From contig JBFGVE010000032.1 in the NCBI GenBank assembly GCA_041565275.1, positions 1 to 24,075 on the forward strand: a DNA stretch of 24,075 nucleotides, in the 5' to 3' direction. The translations under genes and the position numbers were made by a program. Below the pieces are notes generated by a model. The model ran no database searches, had not been told where the DNA came from, and saw only the letters and a list, made by a program, of their open reading frames with translations. The first letter of the stretch is position 1; every line of letters starts with the position of its first letter. Positions 16,129-24,075 of the stretch are shown here, one piece after another. The DNA comes from CAWUKT01 sp041565275. GTDB lineage: Bacteria > Bacteroidota > Bacteroidia > J057 > JADKCL01.

Positions 16129-19096
16129 TTTGGGTAAACTTCATCGAAAGGCCGTGTTTATCTCTCAGAATTGGCATCTCCTTTACAACCAACTCATTAC
16201 TTGGATTTGAGAAATATTTGAGCATAATAACCATAGCCCATGAAAGTTCGTCCAACCATGGCTGTTTGGGACGTAGTTTAGATTTCTCATTTCTCCACTC
16301 GTTGTAAATTTTTTCAAAATCCGACATCTCAGCGAGGTCAATCCAATAAGTCTCAACATGACTGTGGGCTGGAACATTCAGCTTAAGTACTTGCTCAAAT
16401 AATCCCCGGAACTTATCGTTACGGAAACGAATAGGCCATGCAGGAAGCACGCAACTTAATTGCAATGAATAAAAGTCGTCTGCCAACAAAGCTCCCTTGG
16501 GAATATATTGCTCTTCTCGGACTTCAATGCTTGGATCGTCTTCTTCAAGCTGGGGAAGAAGTAGAATGATTTTATCACGCTCTCTCTCGGCAGACATTTC
16601 ATCAATATAACCCTCCTTAAAAGCAATGATAGACCCATCCTCCTCGGTGAGAACCAATGTATACCCTTCCTCTGAATTCCCAGTGATAACATAATTCTCA
16701 GAATCAAAACCTCTCCGAATGAGATTGGCCTTTAAATTTTTACCGTATTCCTCATCCTCCATCACAGGGGTTTCAAGATAAATACGCCCTTCCTGAACAA
16801 GGTAAAAAGTGTTCATTACCTTTCCCACTGGTCGAAGAAGAATGTGTTCAACAATGTGGAAACCTTCACTTTCTGAATTAAGTTCTCGAATCCTTTTTAT
16901 TAAAGCGGTTACAGCCGCATCGCACTGATCATAGCTTTTACCCACAAATACAGGGTCGCTTCCTCCTCCATAGCCGGCCGTTGATCCGAAAAAGACCAGG
17001 TATTCACCTTTCTTTTCAGTATTCTCAATAATAGCGAAATTATCTCTGGATAGCCCGTCGCTCAACACAGAATCGAGAATATCCTGATGAGAAGCCTTAA
17101 AGGCAAATCCCACCTTTCCCTGATTTTCCTTTGAAATCCTTGTTTTTCCTGAATTAAAGCTTACGCCCTGTGCAGCTCTTATACTTTCAGAAAGCGACAT
17201 GTTCATATGGTCCTTCATATTAAAAAGAAGGGCCAAGCGTTTTGAGAGAGCATTGGAATGAAAAATGGCATCCTGAGGCGCAGAACCGCCACCAAAAGAA
17301 AGATAGTCATTCCCCCTGCCACGATCTTTGGTCAATTCACAAATATTTCGAAGGAACTTGATTTTTGCCTTAATCATTTCCTCCTCGTACTTTACTTGTG
17401 TGTCTTCTATCGTATTCCGCGTTAGAGCACTGTACGATTCAGAAAGGAACTCTTCTCCAAAGCGAGCTAAAAGGTGATCGAGAGACCGATTTCTCCGGTC
17501 TCCAACCGGATCGAACTGAGCTGATATATTCTCTATGATCTCTCTCAATGCATCCTTATCCTGATCATCCCTCAAAACTAAGTGACGGTTGGGCATGTCA
17601 GGAACTTGATGGAAATAAGTACTGCCGATGGTATCTTTCAGTGAAAATAAACGCCAGAACTCAACCAATTGAGTTAAGTAGTCCGCCATTATTTGCTCAA
17701 AGAACAATAAATACGCCTTGAGATTTTTGGCGTATGCTCTCCATTCGGGAGGCCGATTCTTACTGACACCAAAACTACCTATCCCGTACACCTCCGGAAA
17801 GTGATTCTGAATACTGAAATAGGCAGCTAATTCCTCAGCAGTCCGATTGCTCTTAGGTCGATGAATAGGATATATTATTGGGTGTTGGTACTGAGTTGTT
17901 AATTCGGCCTGAAGACGTTCTAAAGTTTTTACCACATTTTCAACCTGATAATCATATTCCAACCCATCAACAGAGGTGCGCACCAATCTCTGATTGAGAA
18001 TTGCATCTGTATCCAGTTTTGGATAAAATCCATCAGGAATATCCTGTCCTTCAGGCAAAAGATAGAAATCTTCAGGAAGGTCTCGTCTGGGGTGTAGAAT
18101 ATCCTTTACTCTGTGACCACGAGGTAAGTTTTCAAGTATCGTAGTCAAGTAGTAGCCGTCATGCTCTTCTTCCCCTTTAAATTTTTCGATTAATGAAAAT
18201 CCTGAAGGAAGGGAAAAGTTATCGAGGTAGATACCAATTTCAATCTCATCAACGCCATCAACACCATCGATTTCCCGTACAATGTTGAGTAATTCTGGAG
18301 AGGGCGGAACATCCCAGTGAGGTAAAAGACCAGAATTTTTCAAACTCTCAAGACTTACGAACCCATGCTTGGGCATAGGCCCGTCAAAAATGTCACTTAC
18401 TAAGAGTCCCATCTCCTCTAATTCCTTACGACTTTGGAATAGAACAGGAGGGTTAATAGTGTTGGATAGTTCAAACAAGACTCTCGCCAAAACGTTCTCA
18501 ACCAAGAAAGCAGGATTTATTCTTAAATGACCTCTAAGGGCCAATCCAAGTGGTATAAGAGCTCGTATAATCTCGTAATCCTCAGATAAATTCCGAAATT
18601 TGCTGAGTAATTCATAGACTTTCTCCTTCGCAGTATCAGTATTATCGAAGGCATTGTCATTAAAGATCAGACTTACCTTGTACAGCCCTGACATATTGAT
18701 GCCGAAGGCGCCACTTTCCAGAGGCTCAAGCCATGCATTTTTCACTAAGGGGTATAGCTGATCCACCAGTACCCGGCGGTAGTCCATTACTGTTAGGGCA
18801 GTTCCGGGAAATACTAATTCTGGAGTAAAAAAAGCATTATCCTCTGAGTCAAAGGGCTCTTTTCGATCAGCATAAAGGATGTCCTGAATATCCATCCCAG
18901 ACTTGTAAGCCAATTCCGTGAGTACAAGGCACAACTGCTCCAAGATGGTAACTCCAGGGTCATGCACATTGTAATCAGTCCAAATCTCACCTGACAACTG
19001 TTCTGCATATTCGATCCCCATTTTTTTTAGAAATCGGAAGTCTTTGCTCTCAGGAAGATCGAGATCCTTAGGTATGCTAGCGGGTTCCTTAGCCAT
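16118..19096 (-). CDS. eCIS baseplate wedge protein (Afp12-type, baseplate J/gp6-like)
   Basis: 992 residues, ATG at 19096. Near the N terminus, residues 39-54 carry WTDYNVHDPGVTILE, the motif shared by baseplate wedge proteins of eCIS and related phage tails, followed by LCLVLTELAYK. The rest is long and largely unrecognised. The last 100 residues contain LKLNVPAHSHVETYWIDL, typical of the C-terminal part of these proteins (the LxxxxPAH element). It is expected to form wedges of the baseplate with the Afp11-type protein. It starts 34 bases after the fibre-like gene and overlaps the tape-measure start. Afp12 identity comes from the motif and from the gene order J protein, wedge protein, tape measure, ATPase. 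Confidence 0.88.
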   Translation of the reverse strand: MAKEPASIPKDLDLPESKDFRFLKKMGIEYAEQLSGEIWTDYNVHDPGVTILEQLCLVLTELAYKSGMDIQDILYADRKEPFDSEDNAFFTPELVFPGTALTVMDYRRVLVDQLYPLVKNAWLEPLESGAFGINMSGLYKVSLIFNDNAFDNTDTAKEKVYELLSKFRNLSEDYEIIRALIPLGLALRGHLRINPAFLVENVLARVLFELSNTINPPVLFQSRKELEEMGLLVSDIFDGPMPKHGFVSLESLKNSGLLPHWDVPPSPELLNIVREIDGVDGVDEIEIGIYLDNFSLPSGFSLIEKFKGEEEHDGYYLTTILENLPRGHRVKDILHPRRDLPEDFYLLPEGQDIPDGFYPKLDTDAILNQRLVRTSVDGLEYDYQVENVVKTLERLQAELTTQYQHPIIYPIHRPKSNRTAEELAAYFSIQNHFPEVYGIGSFGVSKNRPPEWRAYAKNLKAYLLFFEQIMADYLTQLVEFWRLFSLKDTIGSTYFHQVPDMPNRHLVLRDDQDKDALREIIENISAQFDPVGDRRNRSLDHLLARFGEEFLSESYSALTRNTIEDTQVKYEEEMIKAKIKFLRNICELTKDRGRGNDYLSFGGGSAPQDAIFHSNALSKRLALLFNMKDHMNMSLSESIRAAQGVSFNSGKTRISKENQGKVGFAFKASHQDILDSVLSDGLSRDNFAIIENTEKKGEYLVFFGSTAGYGGGSDPVFVGKSYDQCDAAVTALIKRIRELNSESEGFHIVEHILLRPVGKVMNTFYLVQEGRIYLETPVMEDEEYGKNLKANLIRRGFDSENYVITGNSEEGYTLVLTEEDGSIIAFKEGYIDEMSAERERDKIILLLPQLEEDDPSIEVREEQYIPKGALLADDFYSLQLSCVLPAWPIRFRNDKFRGLFEQVLKLNVPAHSHVETYWIDLAEMSDFEKIYNEWRNEKSKLRPKQPWLDELSWAMVIMLKYFSNPSNELVVKEMPILRDKHGLSMKFTQNGE

Positions 19097-19129
19097 TTAT
19101 TCTCCTGTTTGGGTACAACAGCTGAGTTA

Positions 19130-20002
19130 TCAGTCGTCTGACCTTAGTTGATTTGAATTCCGTATTTTGATACGTTTAGGAATTGTTTGCTTGACGTTTC
19201 TCTTCTCTTGATAACCTTCATTTTCAAACTCTTTATCCCAAAGTTTCATAATCCTGAAGAATATCATTTTAGGTTTTCCTGTTACAGAAAAACCATAGTG
19301 ATCTCTTGCCTTCATTTGAACAACGTCTTTACCGTACTCGCGCCTTATCCGGAATTTAATCCTATTGAGAAAACGCCCCCAAAGATACCGACTTGACACA
19401 CGGGTAATCTTAATCCGCTCACCCACACGTCCTTTTGCAACGAGAATGACAGCATGTGTCAGGGCATATCTCTCAGTGGAAGAATCGTATATATGAGCAA
19501 ATATTTCGTATGCTTGACAGTCTGTCAAGCCATCTGTTTCACTAAGGATGGTATGCCATTGCTTGTCCGCTGGAATTGATGAAACCTTAAAGGTGCCGAC
19601 TCTAGCCTTGGCCCCAATGGTTCCGTCAACATCCAATGTATATTGAGGCTTCATGGTACCAATCCCAACCTTAATGGTGGGTTGGAGTTCCTCGTTCAAT
19701 TCTTTATCATCAACGGCCAAAAACAATGTTCTGCCTTCTGTTAACTCACTGGAGATATCTAGTCCCCTATTATTGTCTGGATTCAATCTTATGAACCACT
19801 CCGCAGAATTGGCAGTACGATCTCCAAAAAGACTGAGAAGCCTTGCATTGTCTTCTTTTGGGGAAAGCCGCAGCCCATCGAAATCATCAATCTCTATCCC
19901 ATCATCCTTCTTGTTGATGCTGGAATCAATCAAGGCTCGGTACGATTCATAACCGATGTTGGCCGCTTCGAACTTTTTCTTTAGCTGTGCTCTTCCTTCC
20001 AT
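19130..20002 (-). CDS. Tail-fibre-like protein with N-terminal attachment segment
   Basis: 290 residues, ATG at 20002, 8 bases after the stop of the J protein. The N terminus (about 5-35) has the pattern LKKKFEAANIGYESYRALID then NKKDDGI, as in short N-terminal segments of Bacteroidota tail-fibre and structural proteins. Residues 111-130 read VGIGTMKPQYTLDVDGTIG, the GIGTxxPxxxLDVxGTI motif of tail fibres. A beta-rich region (about 134-255) starting VGTFKVSSIP and QWHTIL follows, and the last 35 residues are basic. It probably decorates the baseplate or binds a target. Lying between the two large baseplate genes rather than after them is slightly unusual compared with Afp13. The alternative is a small baseplate component. 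Confidence 0.75.
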   Translation of the reverse strand: MEGRAQLKKKFEAANIGYESYRALIDSSINKKDDGIEIDDFDGLRLSPKEDNARLLSLFGDRTANSAEWFIRLNPDNNRGLDISSELTEGRTLFLAVDDKELNEELQPTIKVGIGTMKPQYTLDVDGTIGAKARVGTFKVSSIPADKQWHTILSETDGLTDCQAYEIFAHIYDSSTERYALTHAVILVAKGRVGERIKITRVSSRYLWGRFLNRIKFRIRREYGKDVVQMKARDHYGFSVTGKPKMIFFRIMKLWDKEFENEGYQEKRNVKQTIPKRIKIRNSNQLRSDD

Positions 20003-20010
20003 ATCATTAA

Positions 20011-23000
20011 TCAGTCGGGTACGTCAACAAATATACGTATCGAGTCCTCTTGATCATAACGAATATTTTTGTTGTCCGGAGGCAACTCCGCATTAGGCAA
20101 TATTTTGATCAAGTGAGGAGAAATTTGAAACCTTCCCTGAAAGTCAACAGGTTCCAGATTGAAATCAGGAGTAACGTGATATTCCCTCTCAGTAAACTCG
20201 ATTTCATGGTCTCGGTCAGGAATGAGTACCGACCAAGGCTTATTTGTCCGAATATAGGACCTCTCATCTTCACTTAGACGTGGATCGGCAGTACTTTTCA
20301 GCTTATATATCCCTGATTCTTCGTCTTCCACAAAAAAGTGCAGAACAACAAACTTGGTAATGAAATCTACATAGGGAAGATTTTGGATGTACACATAGAG
20401 ATCTGCAACCTTGATACTCCCACCAATCTGGATCTCACCATCCGGAAACTTTAACCATGGACAAATAAAACCTCTGATATCATTTTGAAGCCTCTCTAAA
20501 GATTCTCCATCGTTCTTTTGATTAGCAAATTTAACTCTGCAGTTTACCCTTACATACTCGTAGGATGGGTTACTAACCCGAATATTAACAAATGGAGAGG
20601 CATGGGATTTCAAAAAATTCTGAATCTCAAATAAATCTCCGTGATTAACTTTTGGAGTTAAAATATCTGTAGCCTGATTCCTTCCTGGAACAACGACTGT
20701 CCTGACATTTCCGGGATATATATATTTTGGATGTGTAATGTGAGTCAGGCACTTAACCTGAGAAATCGTATGGTATTCATTCAAAATGATCCTTTCATAA
20801 TCCCAATGGGTCACAACCCTGTTTTTATGGCGCAATCTTTCAGCTACGCGCTGGAAAAAACTATGATGGTCTTCCTGAGGACGAGCATTGAAAGAAGGAT
20901 ACGGTTGGACAACATCCCGGACCTGAGGGATATTTGTCAACATCCGCTCAATCGTGTATGCTGGTAAAGGTTCTTTCAAACGTTCAAAGTCCATTTCTTC
21001 GTCCTGCACCCACTCTGCTCGTACAGCTTGAGCACGGACTTCTAAAGCCCTAGAAACAGCATCGGCATTTCCCCGGATAGATACCCTTAGCCAATGTCTC
21101 CCTAGTGGAAGAACTGGGTTGGATTTTGAAATTTCAGAATTTATCCTAAGCCGAACTACACCAGTCTTAGTGAAGTTATCCGTTGTATCGGAAAGTAGAT
21201 CAATGGTTTTCAATGCTTCCCAATCTGTACCAGTAAGATAACTCCACCCTATTTCAGGTAACTCAGAAGTAAAGTCAACTTTTCCTGCTGCCAGTTGAAA
21301 CAAAAATGAAACTTCCTGAGGAGGCCGCAGGTCATTTAACCCAATGTACAGATAGCCATCATGCCCATAAGATGGAACTATAGCTGCTACCTTGGTCTGT
21401 AGACCGCCACGTGAAAAAATAGGAACAACTCCAAAGGGATGAATATGATAAACCTCATTTCTGCTAAATGGATCATATTTCTCCATTGAAATGAGATCGC
21501 TCGCCTTGTAACTTAAGTTAACTGATTTGACAATGGGAGAAAATGGTGGATTTGGATACTCTACCTTCTCTTCTTCATCAGGGTCAGAATTACGCATAGC
21601 CACTTCCGACACTCTCTCTTGGAAAAGAGAATGGCCAAAAGCAAGCTTAGGATCAGTCAATTCCAGTTTAAAGAAACCAATAGGAGTTTGGTTATCGAAG
21701 TTATCCAAAGCTCCAATATCCGGATCGGGCCGAATTTGAAGACGCCTTGGATCTGTCATCTCAATATAGCTATAGTTCGTTGTCGGATTTGTTGGAAATA
21801 ATTGGAACGACAAACGGTCATCTTCAAGAGAAGGCTTGAACTCATAACCAGACAAAGCGGTTAGGTTTACTCTAAATTTATCCTCAGATATTTCAACTTC
21901 TGAATCAAAATACTCTTTATAATAAGCTCTTAATCCTTCAGCTGGCAAATTTTGCCACTCAATCTGGAACCTCAGGTAGGATAGGTTTTTCCTGAACACC
22001 TCCGTACTACCGATCAATACATAGGATCCAATCTGAGGAACTGGCCCAAGGGCCGAAAATGGTTGAGAGGAGTCTACTTGCCCAAAATCATTGAATATTA
22101 CCAAGTTCTTAACTTTGTCTACATCTACTTCTATCCCTATTTTTTCAAAAAGAAGGGTTTCAAGAAATGTATAGGCAAAAGGCGTTTTCTGGGGGTTCAA
22201 AAGGAATTTCAGAACTGGATACTTAGATGAATACCCATCATTGGGCATCATGCTGGTATCAATAGGAACGATTGGAGGGACAGATGCAGGGATCGTGAAG
22301 CCAATTTTGATTTTATTCCAATCCCAAGGCCTTGATTCAGCAAAAAGGGTGTTAGAAGCCACACTTGCAACGTCAATCCAGCCTGCTTCTGTACTCAGCA
22401 TCAACTTAAAAGCAAAGTTCTGCCCTCGGCCAAATACCTCGAACAAGGCATCATGAAGGTGATCTTCATCATTCCCCTCTTTTAAATCTTCAATCAGTTT
22501 CTTATAAGTACCAAGCGCTCTGGAATCCTCGGAAAATTCAATCGTTATTCTAACAATCCGTTTCCCCTCAGCAAGCATCAACATAGGACTGGAAATTGCA
22601 AAGCCGATGTCCGCATATTCCATTGTGACACGTCCACTTTTATACTGTTCTTCTCCAAACAAAGCCCAATCAGCCATCCCTTCACCAAAAGGAGCCCCTT
22701 TTCCATCGAGTGAATTAGCTACAGGTGCACAGTACAATCCAGTTACCAACCGGTAGGTCCAAGTTTGTCCCTCCAAAACCCGGGATATAAACACAGATTT
22801 TAGCGATTCAACAGATGTCCTGTTGACTTCAAACTCATCAGTTGTTGCATATCTGATCTCTTTCCCTAATTCATCTCTCCCAGCAAAAAGCAATGCTCCT
22901 TTTGGAATCCTACAAGAACTCGCATTCCTGACCAACTCAAAGCAAACATGAACCGAGTCACTAATTGCTTTACGCTGATTTTGTTTTAGAATCTGACGAT

Positions 23001-23853
23001 AATAATATTCCAGATGCCTAAGCGTAATACCATTTAAATCCTTTTGTGCAAACTGGAACAAACGCAGAAAAGATATATAAAGACCAACATCAGGCTGATG
23101 ATTGTTTTTCTCCGTCATGGAGCGCTCAAACAAGTCTTCGAAATGACTTTTACTGTAAGCGAAACAATTGAAAATGACATGGTAGGCAGAACGAAGTTCC
23201 ACCATGGCATTTTCAATCTTTGTCATTAAACTTTCGCCCTGAAAGATTTCTGAAAAATCTTCAGGAATGTTGTCTAATCCAAATTCTGAAAAAGGTAGTT
23301 CTTTAAAGTGGATCAGTAAGCCTACTTCCTTTGCCTGAAGTACAGTCGCATTAAGCGCAACGAGAGCTTCACGCAATTTTTGGTCAATGACCTTCCATAT
23401 CTCAATTTCAGCCTCGTATTCAATAGAGTTGGGAAGACCGTTTAAGGACATTATCTCCTTATACCAATTAGGAATCTTTCCCGCCTCATTGATAAGGAAA
23501 TCAAAAAGTTCCTCGAACCTAATAAGCTTATTCTGAATATCAAATGCGGTGGATACCTTTTGAACATGATACTCAAATGTACGATCTACAGTATCGACAT
23601 CAATACTTATGACAGCCGCGAGAAGAACTGAAATGTCTTTTGAAAAAAATGGTTCCCAAGATTTTCGGGAATCATTATCGACTTGAGGTTCATGGAAGTC
23701 AATCTCTACGGCAAACTGTTTTGTAAAAGCTAACAGTACTGCTAATGACCTCTCATCAACACTAAAGTATTCTGGTAAAAGTTTGTGCGAAAGGCGAGAA
23801 TATTGAGAAGTTCCTTTTCTTTGGGGAATGAAATTTTGCCTGTTTACACCCAT
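20011..23853 (-). CDS. eCIS baseplate J-like protein (Afp11-type)
   Basis: 1280 residues from ATG at 23853. A TTG two codons upstream would extend it slightly, but ATG is preferred. A long N-terminal region of mixed helices is followed by SCRIPKGALLFAGRDELGKE near residues 310-330, the LPxGT/AG-type segment of baseplate J proteins. Near 1000-1040, VAERLRHKNRVVTHWDYER and then QVKCLTH form the family's conserved element in front of the final domains. It should assemble with the gp25-like and Afp12-type proteins into the baseplate wedge. It starts 30 bases after the gp25-like stop and ends 8 bases before the fibre-like gene. The Afp11 assignment rests on these motifs plus gene order. Confidence 0.88.
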   Translation of the reverse strand: MGVNRQNFIPQRKGTSQYSRLSHKLLPEYFSVDERSLAVLLAFTKQFAVEIDFHEPQVDNDSRKSWEPFFSKDISVLLAAVISIDVDTVDRTFEYHVQKVSTAFDIQNKLIRFEELFDFLINEAGKIPNWYKEIMSLNGLPNSIEYEAEIEIWKVIDQKLREALVALNATVLQAKEVGLLIHFKELPFSEFGLDNIPEDFSEIFQGESLMTKIENAMVELRSAYHVIFNCFAYSKSHFEDLFERSMTEKNNHQPDVGLYISFLRLFQFAQKDLNGITLRHLEYYYRQILKQNQRKAISDSVHVCFELVRNASSCRIPKGALLFAGRDELGKEIRYATTDEFEVNRTSVESLKSVFISRVLEGQTWTYRLVTGLYCAPVANSLDGKGAPFGEGMADWALFGEEQYKSGRVTMEYADIGFAISSPMLMLAEGKRIVRITIEFSEDSRALGTYKKLIEDLKEGNDEDHLHDALFEVFGRGQNFAFKLMLSTEAGWIDVASVASNTLFAESRPWDWNKIKIGFTIPASVPPIVPIDTSMMPNDGYSSKYPVLKFLLNPQKTPFAYTFLETLLFEKIGIEVDVDKVKNLVIFNDFGQVDSSQPFSALGPVPQIGSYVLIGSTEVFRKNLSYLRFQIEWQNLPAEGLRAYYKEYFDSEVEISEDKFRVNLTALSGYEFKPSLEDDRLSFQLFPTNPTTNYSYIEMTDPRRLQIRPDPDIGALDNFDNQTPIGFFKLELTDPKLAFGHSLFQERVSEVAMRNSDPDEEEKVEYPNPPFSPIVKSVNLSYKASDLISMEKYDPFSRNEVYHIHPFGVVPIFSRGGLQTKVAAIVPSYGHDGYLYIGLNDLRPPQEVSFLFQLAAGKVDFTSELPEIGWSYLTGTDWEALKTIDLLSDTTDNFTKTGVVRLRINSEISKSNPVLPLGRHWLRVSIRGNADAVSRALEVRAQAVRAEWVQDEEMDFERLKEPLPAYTIERMLTNIPQVRDVVQPYPSFNARPQEDHHSFFQRVAERLRHKNRVVTHWDYERIILNEYHTISQVKCLTHITHPKYIYPGNVRTVVVPGRNQATDILTPKVNHGDLFEIQNFLKSHASPFVNIRVSNPSYEYVRVNCRVKFANQKNDGESLERLQNDIRGFICPWLKFPDGEIQIGGSIKVADLYVYIQNLPYVDFITKFVVLHFFVEDEESGIYKLKSTADPRLSEDERSYIRTNKPWSVLIPDRDHEIEFTEREYHVTPDFNLEPVDFQGRFQISPHLIKILPNAELPPDNKNIRYDQEDSIRIFVDVPD

Positions 23854-23883
23854 ATCCAAAAACGCCCTGATTGGTGAATAAAT

Positions 23884-24075
23884 TTAAGAAATATCCGTGA
23901 GTTCCGTACCCTCAAGCTTATAAAAGGGATATACAATATTGGTACGAACGTTAACTGTTCTGATCAAGTACTCCATCCCGACATATACAATACCCTCGGG
24001 TTCATCTGTTTCAATATTGATATTCTCAATGTCAATTCTCGGTTCGTAAAATAAGACAGCATGGCGTATAACCTT
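23884..24075 (-). CDS. gp25/GPW-like baseplate wedge protein (Afp9-type), 5' end cut by window
   Basis: Only the last 63 residues are present; the gene enters from the right edge and stops at TAA 23884-23886. The visible part has the hallmarks of the gp25 family: IRHAVLFYEPRIDIENI, then a GIVYVGMEYLIRT strand pair and a C-terminal VYPFYKLEG. In phage T4 and in eCIS this small protein nucleates sheath assembly at the baseplate. Position directly before the J protein matches the afp9-afp11 order, with no PAAR-type gene between them. Confidence 0.93.
   Translation of the reverse strand, partial: KVIRHAVLFYEPRIDIENINIETDEPEGIVYVGMEYLIRTVNVRTNIVYPFYKLEGTELTDIS

Noticed and set aside
10435..24075. 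Type VI secretion system or prophage tail
   Set aside because: The eCIS-type tape measure and dedicated AAA+ ATPase point to eCIS; no ClpV, TssJLM, capsid, terminase or integrase genes are visible.

Overview
The window reads as one stretch of a Bacteroidota genome (inference from protein style: a LamG-type surface protein with a YLAIKYGITL motif, weak Shine-Dalgarno signals, and contractile-injection proteins of the Bacteroidota kind). Every gene I can support lies on the minus strand, so transcription runs from high to low coordinates. There are thirteen genes, two of them cut by the window edges, with overlaps or gaps mostly under 45 bases. I see no RNA genes, insertion sequences, CRISPR arrays or convincing terminators.

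Right half (about 10.4-24 kb): baseplate, tape-measure and ATPase genes of an extracellular contractile injection system (eCIS, the Afp/PVC/MAC-type phage-tail-like particle). In order of transcription: the end of a gp25-like wedge protein, an Afp11-type baseplate J protein, a small tail-fibre-like protein, an Afp12-type baseplate protein, a tape-measure protein with an internal tandem duplication, and the Afp15-type AAA+ ATPase. Sheath, tube, spike and cap genes are not in the window and presumably lie beyond its right edge or elsewhere.

Middle (about 6.6-10.4 kb): without a strand change the operon runs into a membrane-anchored M23 peptidase and then a compact ubiquitin-like conjugation set: an E1-like adenylating enzyme, a 99-residue beta-grasp protein ending in Gly, and an E2-like protein that keeps an HPN motif and a candidate catalytic Cys.

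Left (about 1.9-6.6 kb): two membrane proteins. The first has a signal peptide, a large periplasmic part, one membrane helix and a cytoplasmic domain that looks like a JAB/MPN (deubiquitinase-fold) domain with its metal ligands lost. The second has a periplasmic VWA domain, about seven membrane helices, a cytoplasmic Cys/His cluster and a C-terminal FHA-like domain. At the far left is a large secreted LamG/jelly-roll surface protein that runs off the window.

Working model (inference): this is an eCIS operon that carries its own ubiquitin-like modification system plus an inner-membrane platform. The E1-Ubl-E2 set could tag a particle component or cargo, the pseudo-JAB domain could read the tag at the membrane, and the M23 and VWA/FHA proteins could anchor or release particles at the envelope. 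The combination is the most unusual thing here.
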